Source: Methanobacteriota archaeon (GTDB lineage: Archaea > Thermoplasmatota > Poseidoniia > Poseidoniales > Thalassarchaeaceae). Taken from it: a stretch of 5,285 bases of DNA. Every line of letters starts with the position of its first letter. Positions within the stretch are counted from its first letter, which is position 1. The stretch is from the NCBI GenBank assembly GCA_002724815.1, contig PBPV01000099.1, forward strand, positions 1 through 5,285. Direction: 5' to 3'. Below, one piece after another: positions 1 through 5,285 of this stretch. The notes beneath the pieces were generated by a model. It was not told where the DNA came from, did no database searches, and worked only from the letters and a program-made list of their open reading frames with translations. Both the position numbers and the translations under genes were made by a program.

Positions 1-1
1 T

Positions 2-1774
2 CATACAATTGTGTTAGTGACTGCATTGATTCTTGCATTCGTCGGTATGACTGGCGACGCTTGGAGTGTTGAAAAGAAATCAGTTACCGAAGAGACGATA
101 CTTGGCGATATCTCAACAACATCCGACAATAAAACAGGCCTCAATGATTTCTCAATATCGGTTTGTATTGAGGCATTTGGCGAACAAGATTGCTTCACAG
201 AGCAGGACATCTATGGCACCTCAGATTTGTCGGACGCATACGATAATTGCACCTCTCAGGCAGAAGCCAGTAGTGCCAACGCCTCACAAATCGAATCGAT
301 TTGTGGCGCATTAGGAGAGAAAGCAAGTGCTGGATTTACAGGCATGATCTTCATTTCCCTCGGTATACTTGTGATCGTCACCACCCTCGTGGCGACATTC
401 TTCAGTTTTCGGGGAACCCCCCTACCATTCTCTCAGTACTATCCATTCGGTGGAGCAGCACTCATTCTCATTGGAGTCATCGCATGGTATCTGATGATGC
501 CCGAATCACCTGAAGGCTCAGATCCAAGCTTCGGCCTCAATGGTTGGCTGACGGTTGTCAGTGGACTTATGGTCGCAGGTGCAGGGGGTTTCCAGATAGC
601 CCAAGGCGGCGGGACTACAACATCACCCTCATCACCTCAAGTGAGTATTCGACCACCAGGTCTTGGTGCACGAACGCTTACGGCCGACGCGGATGCAAGA
701 GAATTCGTTCTTCGGGAAACCGCAATGGGCAATCAAACATTGTCGATTGTCGAAGATGGAGATTTGTTCCGCATTACTCGCGCAATTCGTGGCGAAAGCG
801 GAACCCACAGCGAAGATTTGTTCATGTCTCGAATGGATGCACTATGTGGATTCACACATGCCCGATTTGATTGGCTGGATACCACCCGATATCTGTGGAA
901 CCTCCTTGCCATCGGTGGTCTTGTGTTGACCATTCTGGCCTTCGAAAACCCATCCTTGATTTTCTACACCAATTGGTTCATTCTGATGTTTGCAGCAGGC
1001 ACCATCTTCTCCATGTTGCAGTTCGCCGATCCAGAACTGATTACCTTTGAGACCAACACCGGAAAGCATCGCTTACTTATCTACAGGGCAGGATCCAATC
1101 GTCAGTTGACCAATGCGAGCATGGATATCATTGACTCCATCATGCGAGATGCCCTGCGAGGCGAACAAATCGACCCTTCACCGCTGAATGCCGTTGCCGA
1201 CGCCATTGAAGAAGAGATGGCCGAAGCAAGGCGTGCTGCTGAAGAGGCAGCCGCAGCAGCAGAAGCTGCACGAATTCAAGCCGCAGCCATGGTACAAGCA
1301 CAGGCAGAACACCAGGCACAGTTGGAAGCTCAAGCCCTTGAGCAAGCACGCGCTCAAATCGCATCTGCTACACCTCCTCCGGCCCAAGCACCGAGCACAT
1401 CTCCAGTTGGAGCAGCACCCGCTGCACCCCCACCTGTAGCACCCGCACCTGTGGCGCCCGCACCTACAGCACCACCACCTGTAGCCACCCCGCCAACTTC
1501 GATCCCTCCGGTGATGAATCCCCCCGCGCCTGCATTTACACCGGCCCCGCCGCCACCCGCACCATCGGCACCAGCCCCCTTGCCACCAGCCCCAATGCCT
1601 CCACCCAGCGGGCTGGGTGCACCTCTCCCCCCTCCTCCACTGTCTATGGACATGGACGTGATGCCAGAGGAAATTACCCCTGCACCGGAAATACCGATGC
1701 AAGCGGCTCCGCGCGATGATTCACTAAGTGAAGGTGAGAAAGAAGACATCCTATCTGATTTGGGCGAAGATTAG
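2..1774 (+). CDS. Six-pass membrane protein with disulfide-type outer loop and Ala/Pro-rich tail (5'-partial)
   Basis: The frame is open to the left edge (His-Thr-Ile precede GTG at 11), and GTG-11 would leave a short first membrane span, so the true start probably lies outside. Numbering here counts GTG-11 as residue 1, giving 587 residues. Predicted spans: 1-16, 109-132, 144-163, 177-197, 294-312 and 316-337. The loop 18-107 should be extracytoplasmic. It carries Trp18, four cysteines (52, 61, 80, 98; probably two disulfides) and three N-glycosylation sequons (Asn40, Asn79, Asn90). Residues 211-293 and 338-385 look like two halves of one cytoplasmic domain around a membrane hairpin. Residues 391-450 form an Ala/Glu/Gln-rich helix, probably coiled coil. 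Residues 454-545 are Pro/Ala-rich, and 551-587 form an acidic end. I recognise no named family with certainty and see no catalytic motif. A scaffold or sensor role at the membrane is inference. The gene is convergent with the next gene, overlapping it by 4 bp. Confidence 0.5.
   Translation, partial: HTIVLVTALILAFVGMTGDAWSVEKKSVTEETILGDISTTSDNKTGLNDFSISVCIEAFGEQDCFTEQDIYGTSDLSDAYDNCTSQAEASSANASQIESICGALGEKASAGFTGMIFISLGILVIVTTLVATFFSFRGTPLPFSQYYPFGGAALILIGVIAWYLMMPESPEGSDPSFGLNGWLTVVSGLMVAGAGGFQIAQGGGTTTSPSSPQVSIRPPGLGARTLTADADAREFVLRETAMGNQTLSIVEDGDLFRITRAIRGESGTHSEDLFMSRMDALCGFTHARFDWLDTTRYLWNLLAIGGLVLTILAFENPSLIFYTNWFILMFAAGTIFSMLQFADPELITFETNTGKHRLLIYRAGSNRQLTNASMDIIDSIMRDALRGEQIDPSPLNAVADAIEEEMAEARRAAEEAAAAAEAARIQAAAMVQAQAEHQAQLEAQALEQARAQIASATPPPAQAPSTSPVGAAPAAPPPVAPAPVAPAPTAPPPVATPPTSIPPVMNPPAPAFTPAPPPPAPSAPAPLPPAPMPPPSGLGAPLPPPPLSMDMDVMPEEITPAPEIPMQAAPRDDSLSEGEKEDILSDLGED
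1424..1483 (+). repeat. Four-copy 15-bp tandem repeat in the Pro-rich tail
   Basis: Four adjacent 15-bp units start at 1424, 1439, 1454 and 1469. The first two are gcacccccacctgta and gcacccgcacctgtg. They encode Ala-Pro-Pro-Pro-Val, Ala-Pro-Ala-Pro-Val, Ala-Pro-Ala-Pro-Thr and Ala-Pro-Pro-Pro-Val (residues 472-491). A worn fifth unit follows at 1484-1498 (Ala-Thr-Pro-Pro-Thr). The units stay in frame, so copy number could vary between strains by slippage without breaking the gene. The encoded stretch should form an extended polyproline-type rod or linker. Confidence 0.5.
1771..1774. other. Interlocked convergent stop codons (TTAG)
   Basis: The four bases ttag contain the TAG stop of the + strand gene (1772-1774) and, on the other strand, the TAA stop of the - strand gene (1773-1771). 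The two genes therefore overlap tail to tail by 4 bp with no space for a terminator between them. Confidence 0.5.
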
Positions 1775-4272
1775 GATTCAATCGACGGTGCCATCGGCAC
1801 CATTGCACTTGGGAGTATGACAGCTTTCTCCAATCGATGAATTGCATCTTCTATACCTCGCAAATCACTGGATTTTGGTAGCGGATACTCATCTTTTGAC
1901 AACGGCAAGACCGCTCCAGGGCCGGGAATATCTGCCAGCCGTATACCCAATTCCTTGGCATCCTTTAGCAAACCATTTCCGCTACTTGCATGCCTTCTTG
2001 ACAATCTTTCAGCGGTCCACTCTTCCAGGCGTTTTGCGATCCTTGCCAAGCGTTTGTTCAGATCATTCGATTCAGTTCCCTCTAGAAGGAGTGCGAGCCG
2101 AATCAGCCGTTGTACACGAACATCAAGCGGTGGTGAGAACAACTCCTCCCAAGATTCCGATTCCCCGACTCCGACCAAAGTTCGAATTGATTTATCTGGC
2201 TCCAAAATTTGCTGCGTTTTAATCACCAGTTCATCTTTGATATCATCGCTGGAGGTCGACTTGATTTCATCGATCATCTCTACCTCATTTTCTGAAATTT
2301 CAACCTCAACTTCTTCAACGGGTTGCAAATCGGCTTGCGTTTCAACCACCTCTTCGCTCATGGGAACAAGCACAGGCAACCGCTTTTCTATCGTGGAATA
2401 AGGGCTGTTCGGAATAAATGGTACAAATTCGAAATCAGGATCAACAGTCCCTTCAGCATTGGCCAATGTTTGCATCATTGTTTGGAAATCTTCATCCAAT
2501 TCAACCAGGCACTCTGGTCTTCTGAGCTCTGACAGTACTCGCTCAGCCAAATCAACATTCAAACCCCAAGGAAGGGGCTCAAGGCGTTTGATTCGCTGCT
2601 CATGGCTAGACATTGCAGCACGAATCCCGGGCAAGTCCAAACCCAATTTTACAGGGTCTTGAGCAAGCATTTCTAGCAACCCATCTACGGACCAACCGAG
2701 GAATCTCCAATCATCGATTTCACCCTTTAGCCCCTCAATCAAGTGACTTAACCGAGGGTCTCTTTGAATCGGTTTAGGTTTCGATTCAGACAAAATTGTA
2801 CCGTGACTTTCCAAGTCGGTAATCGTCTGCTCATATTCCGATAAATTGAGAGAATTCGGGTCAAGATTCGCGGGCCATAATGTCGCTAGTTCAATTCTGG
2901 CACGATCAAGGTATTCTCGGTGACGTATTCTTCGATTTTGGGCCAATTGCAACCAATCTCTTGCCAATTCGACCTCATTCAACCCCGCACCAGCGCTTCG
3001 TAAATCCACCAACAGTTCTGCAACCCTCGACGAACCATCAATGGACGTATCCAAACTTTGCAATTGCTCAATGAGTGGAATTACGAGATCAATAAACGGC
3101 TGATGTGTATCCAGTTCTTCCAGTACACCACGCGGCTCACTTTCGATTAGTGATGACCACGTACTCGTATCGATTCCATGTCTTGACCACAACTCCAAAC
3201 GATTCTTGCTGGCGTCACGTACCGCTTCTGTTTTTGCAACCAATCCCTGAAGTAGAACGTCAAGCGACTCTAGAGCATCAAGGTGCCCACGAGTTCTCTC
3301 CGCCAACCTTCGAAATTCAGGCCATTGCACCAAGTGAACTTCCATCCGTGCCCAAATTGCATGGCTAGCTTCAATATTCTCTGCGATGGTTGGGATTTTT
3401 TGCTCCCAATGAATCATTTCACTCGCGAGTAGGGGCAATCGAACATCAACTTGAAACCCTTCTGATTGCCAACTCGCAATGCGAGACTCTACGGCTTCAA
3501 ATCGACGATTCAAATCTGAATAGACCGCATCTATCTCTGACTCAATTTCGTTTAACTCCTGCACACTACCTGCTTTTTGCGCTGAAGAAATGGCCCCCCA
3601 CATTCTTTCTGCGATATTATGGCCAAAAGGTCGAATCCCATTTTCGATTTTTCGTTGGCAGCGTGAAAGAACATCATCCATTGAATGAATGCGTTCCGCT
3701 TCTTCGAATCGTTCGTAAATCGTACCCCGGTGTAAACTGGAAATATCCCATCCTCGTTCAGATAGCATTTCCATCATCCCCTGTAAAGCCTGTAACCGAT
3801 CTAAATTCCGCCGTTCTATCTCAACCAATATCGGCTCAATGTTTCGCATTGGACTGACATCTTCAATCATCGATAAAATACGGGGTGAACCCATGACGAT
3901 TGCATCATCAACCGCATCAAGCCGTTCGAGAATACGGGACAATTCTACCGTCCGACCCTCCTCAGACCACTTCCCCCGAACACGTTCGGCAAGCAGCACC
4001 CAGGGCCGATGGTGTCGAAGCAATTGACGCAATTCAATCTCCACTGAAGCGGCTTCAAGTGGGTTGATTAGCCGTGTGAGAAAAGTATGTTTCTGTTCAT
4101 CCCAATGAGGGGGCAAATCAAGAACCATTGATTTGATTGTTGAAGCAAGATCAGCCTGTTCTTCGATATACAACATTTCTTGGCTTGCGAGTTCACCCGT
4201 TGGCGCGACGACTTCAAACCCCCTCTCACGCAAGGCAGCGAGGCGTGAATCGAACGCATGCCCTTCATCCAT
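1771..4272 (-). CDS. Large soluble alpha-helical repeat protein, function unknown
   Basis: This is a complete 833-residue protein with no signal peptide or membrane span and only two cysteines (205, 588), so it is likely cytoplasmic. Residues 1-600 are predicted almost wholly helical and contain a degenerate repeat. Each unit is marked by Arg/Leu-rich helix, then x-Gly-[Phe/Trp/Ile]-x-[Val/Ile/Thr]. Clear copies are RERGFEV (15-21), SERGWDI (171-177), SEGFQV (270-275), SRHGIDT (363-369) and FLGWSV (524-529); weaker ones lie near 106, 466 and 570. Residues 609-690 form a linker, strongly acidic from about 640. Residues 695-833 form a separate helical domain with a basic helix at 738-761 and an Ile-Pro-Gly-Pro-Gly turn at 782-786. 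ATG-4272 is the first start after an in-frame stop at 4291-4293. A weak GAGG lies 11 nt upstream. I do not recognise the family. The architecture suggests a spectrin-like spacer or scaffold, by inference. It is divergent from the TPR gene. Confidence 0.5.
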   Translation of the reverse strand: MDEGHAFDSRLAALRERGFEVVAPTGELASQEMLYIEEQADLASTIKSMVLDLPPHWDEQKHTFLTRLINPLEAASVEIELRQLLRHHRPWVLLAERVRGKWSEEGRTVELSRILERLDAVDDAIVMGSPRILSMIEDVSPMRNIEPILVEIERRNLDRLQALQGMMEMLSERGWDISSLHRGTIYERFEEAERIHSMDDVLSRCQRKIENGIRPFGHNIAERMWGAISSAQKAGSVQELNEIESEIDAVYSDLNRRFEAVESRIASWQSEGFQVDVRLPLLASEMIHWEQKIPTIAENIEASHAIWARMEVHLVQWPEFRRLAERTRGHLDALESLDVLLQGLVAKTEAVRDASKNRLELWSRHGIDTSTWSSLIESEPRGVLEELDTHQPFIDLVIPLIEQLQSLDTSIDGSSRVAELLVDLRSAGAGLNEVELARDWLQLAQNRRIRHREYLDRARIELATLWPANLDPNSLNLSEYEQTITDLESHGTILSESKPKPIQRDPRLSHLIEGLKGEIDDWRFLGWSVDGLLEMLAQDPVKLGLDLPGIRAAMSSHEQRIKRLEPLPWGLNVDLAERVLSELRRPECLVELDEDFQTMMQTLANAEGTVDPDFEFVPFIPNSPYSTIEKRLPVLVPMSEEVVETQADLQPVEEVEVEISENEVEMIDEIKSTSSDDIKDELVIKTQQILEPDKSIRTLVGVGESESWEELFSPPLDVRVQRLIRLALLLEGTESNDLNKRLARIAKRLEEWTAERLSRRHASSGNGLLKDAKELGIRLADIPGPGAVLPLSKDEYPLPKSSDLRGIEDAIHRLEKAVILPSAMVPMAPSIES
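1787..1801 (+). other. Short perfect stem-loop just after the first gene's stop
   Basis: GGTGCC and GGCACC pair perfectly around the 3-base loop ATC, 12 bases after the + strand stop codon. No U-run follows, so it is not a typical intrinsic terminator, although it could stabilise the 3' end of the + strand mRNA. It also codes for part of a Met-Val-Pro-Met-Ala-Pro stretch near the C-terminus of the opposite gene (residues 824-829), so the symmetry may be accidental. Confidence 0.5.
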
Positions 4273-4415
4273 TGTAGTGCTCGCCTCATTCTACCGAGAC
4301 CGCTACCGGCACTTCAACCTCCGCTTTGCGGCGCCAAAAAACCCCTCACAAAAACCGCCTTTCACCCCTATAGGGGTGCGAACCACTCAAAAGGTGTGGA
4401 AGTCCGCTCCGGTCA
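4273..4415. promoter_or_regulatory. Divergent promoter region between the helical-repeat gene and the TPR gene
   Basis: This 143-bp stretch is the only intergenic space in the window and must hold the start signals for both flanking genes unless they are transcribed from elsewhere. It contains two A-runs (4336-4341 and 4350-4354), a small hairpin CCGC-TTT-GCGG (4321-4331) running into GGCGCC (4330-4335), and the 16-bp palindrome at 4363-4378. I see no textbook bacterial -35/-10 pair. The CTATAG core of the palindrome is the most TATA-like sequence. No good Shine-Dalgarno lies at normal spacing before ATG-4416 (AGGTG is 19 nt away). Exact promoter positions cannot be set by eye. Confidence 0.5.
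4363..4378. promoter_or_regulatory. Perfect 16-bp palindrome, candidate operator
   Basis: CACCCCTATAGGGGTG is a perfect inverted repeat with no spacer. It lies 38 bases before the TPR start codon and 91 bases before the opposite start. A partial half-site, ACCCCT, recurs at 4341-4346 in the same orientation as the left arm (4364-4369), 23 bp away. A perfect palindrome of this size between divergent genes fits a binding site for a dimeric repressor or activator controlling one or both. The TATA-like core could mean that binding blocks the basal promoter. The regulator is not in this window. Confidence 0.5.
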
Positions 4416-5285
4416 ATGGACCCAGTCTCAATTGGATTAACGCTGTTTTTTGCCGCGGCGACTAGTGCGGTGATTTGGTGGCTCGTACAGGCAGAAGTTG
4501 GCCTCCGCCGTCTGCGGGAAGATTTGGAAACTGCACATGCTGAAACAAGCCATGTTCTCGCAAGCCTGAATGCTCGAACTGAAGAGTTGGCTGAGAGCGC
4601 TTTGGCGCTGCAAAGGGCTCATCCAGGCATGGCCGGAATTATCGATGCACACCGGACCATCGATCGTTTACAATCAACCTTGGCGGGCGCAGGAGAATCT
4701 GATGAAGTTCGCATGGCAGCGGGAAGCACTCTTTCTGCAGTGAAGGGCCTTCTTGCGACCCGAACAGGCGAAGGCGATTTGGAACACACCACTCCCGCAG
4801 ACCCAGGTCTACTGAAGTTGGTGACTCGCGTTCTACAAACATTGGACCAACTCGAAATTTCAATTGATGACCTCACATTAACTGAGATTGGAGCACGGCG
4901 CCTCGGTGAGATTGCATTCCTAGCAGGCGACCGAGGTTGGGCCAATGCTTGCTATCTTGCCGCTGCGGAAATCGCCCCCGGTCAACCTGCAACTCTGCGA
5001 AGTCTTTGCCGCCTTTCAAGAGAATCTGGCGACGAAGAAAAGCTCCGTGAACATCTTGAGGGCTTGCTAAACATCACTCCGGACGAACCTGAAATCCTTC
5101 GAGAGCATGCCCGCCTACTCACCAAGATGGGCGACGCCGCGGCTGAGGTCGATCTTCGCCGACTCGAGGCCATGGGGATTGAAACTGCCGAAGACAAATC
5201 GATGATGGCCAGTCTGGCCGCACGGGCAGGAAATACCGATGCAGCATTGCAATCGATCGAAGCCGCACTTGCTAGCAATCCAACA
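4416..5285 (+). CDS. Membrane-anchored coiled-coil TPR protein (3'-partial)
   Basis: The frame is open from ATG-4416 to the right edge (290 codons, no stop). The start is the first ATG after the in-frame stop TAG at 4371-4373. Residues 4-24 form one hydrophobic span ending Ile-Trp-Trp-Leu-Val, followed by Arg-rich residues (RRLRED, 31-36), so the rest should be cytoplasmic. Residues 26-67 look like a coiled coil. Residues 68-155 are helical without a known match. Four tandem TPR units follow at about 157-190, 191-224, 225-257 and 258-290. Unit 1 fits the consensus at Leu7, Gly8, Gly15, Ala20, Tyr24, Ala27 and Pro32 (Leu163, Gly164, Gly171, Ala176, Tyr180, Ala183, Pro188). TPR domains bind partner proteins, so an assembly-scaffold role at the membrane is likely, but partner and pathway are unknown. 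More repeats or another domain may lie beyond the edge. Confidence 0.5.
   Translation, partial: MDPVSIGLTLFFAAATSAVIWWLVQAEVGLRRLREDLETAHAETSHVLASLNARTEELAESALALQRAHPGMAGIIDAHRTIDRLQSTLAGAGESDEVRMAAGSTLSAVKGLLATRTGEGDLEHTTPADPGLLKLVTRVLQTLDQLEISIDDLTLTEIGARRLGEIAFLAGDRGWANACYLAAAEIAPGQPATLRSLCRLSRESGDEEKLREHLEGLLNITPDEPEILREHARLLTKMGDAAAEVDLRRLEAMGIETAEDKSMMASLAARAGNTDAALQSIEAALASNPT
4884..5285 (+). repeat. Tandem TPR array (protein-level)
   Basis: The unit glycines fall at residues 171, 205, 239 and 272, spacings of 34, 34 and 33, each in a Gly-Asp or Gly-Asn helix turn (GD, GD, GD, GN). Units 1, 2 and 4 end with the expected proline at position 32 (Pro188, Pro222, Pro289); unit 3 lacks it (Glu256) and has Gly254 nearby. 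The array is still running at the window edge. DNA identity between units is low, so this is an old array rather than a recent duplication. Confidence 0.5.

Noticed and set aside
1178..1702. 174-codon - strand frame opposite the Pro-rich tail
   Set aside because: Its product is an implausible run of Cys, Trp, Arg and Gly, the expected mirror of Pro/Ala codons. The + strand frame is clearly coding.
1354..1749. 131-codon Gly-rich - strand frame
   Set aside because: The Gly/Ala-rich product is simply the antisense of Pro-rich codons (GGN opposite CCN). It is not an independent gene.
3390..3857. 155-codon + strand frame inside the helical-repeat gene
   Set aside because: It lies wholly inside the 833-residue - strand gene, with no domain pattern or promoter, and is a shadow frame.
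4068..4289. Alternative - strand start ATG at 4289 in another frame
   Set aside because: This frame closes after 73 codons and overlaps the start of the 833-residue gene, whose own ATG at 4272 is the first after an in-frame stop.
4316..4322. GGAGGTT on the - strand, a good Shine-Dalgarno match
   Set aside because: It is about 44 bases before ATG-4272. The nearby GTG at 4312 is in another frame and stops after a few codons, so the site does not serve a real start.
4619..4945. 108-codon - strand frame opposite the TPR gene
   Set aside because: Its composition is Ser/Arg/Pro-rich without any fold pattern. The + strand frame has an anchor and TPR consensus.
4982..5278. 98-codon Ser/Arg-rich - strand frame at the right end
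   Set aside because: It mirrors the TPR codons on the + strand, with no protein-like periodicity of its own.
1..5285. CRISPR array, tRNA/rRNA gene, insertion sequence or phage gene
   Set aside because: I saw no spaced direct repeats of the right size, cloverleaf, terminal inverted repeats or transposase/integrase motif on either strand.

Overview
The window holds three protein-coding genes on about 5.3 kb and almost no free space. Two genes run off the ends. Layout: a + strand membrane protein (2-1774, 5' end outside the window), a large soluble helical repeat protein on the - strand (1771-4272), and a + strand membrane-anchored TPR protein (4416-5285, 3' end outside the window). Genes 1 and 2 are convergent and overlap by 4 bp through their stop codons. 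Genes 2 and 3 are divergent and share a 143-bp intergenic region containing a perfect 16-bp palindrome. No RNA gene, mobile element, CRISPR array, phage gene or marker gene is visible.

Organism: a prokaryote with compact, intronless genes and mid-range GC. Several traits would fit an uncultivated planktonic archaeon such as Marine Group II (Poseidoniales, Thermoplasmatota): very weak or absent Shine-Dalgarno sequences at good spacing, several N-X-S/T sequons in a predicted extracytoplasmic loop, a long Ala/Pro-rich cytoplasmic tail on a membrane protein, and large uncharacterised helical proteins. This is only an inference. Nothing here is a phylogenetic marker, and a bacterial origin cannot be excluded.

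Gene 1 is a predicted six-pass membrane protein. Its N-terminal part has a four-span layout with a disulfide-capable first outer loop, loosely like the claudin/PMP22 tetraspan layout. It then has a cytoplasmic domain that appears to be split by a membrane hairpin, an Ala/Glu-rich helix, and a Pro-rich tail with a 15-bp tandem repeat. Gene 2 is an 833-residue protein built from degenerate helical repeats, each marked by an Arg/Leu...Gly-aromatic turn, followed by an acidic linker and a separate C-terminal helical domain. Gene 3 has an N-terminal membrane anchor, a coiled coil and at least four TPR units in near-perfect 34-residue register.

How the genes work together is not known. All three look like scaffold or protein-interaction components: two at the membrane and one soluble. 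The divergent pair 2/3 probably shares regulation through the palindrome. No enzymatic motif was recognised in any of them.
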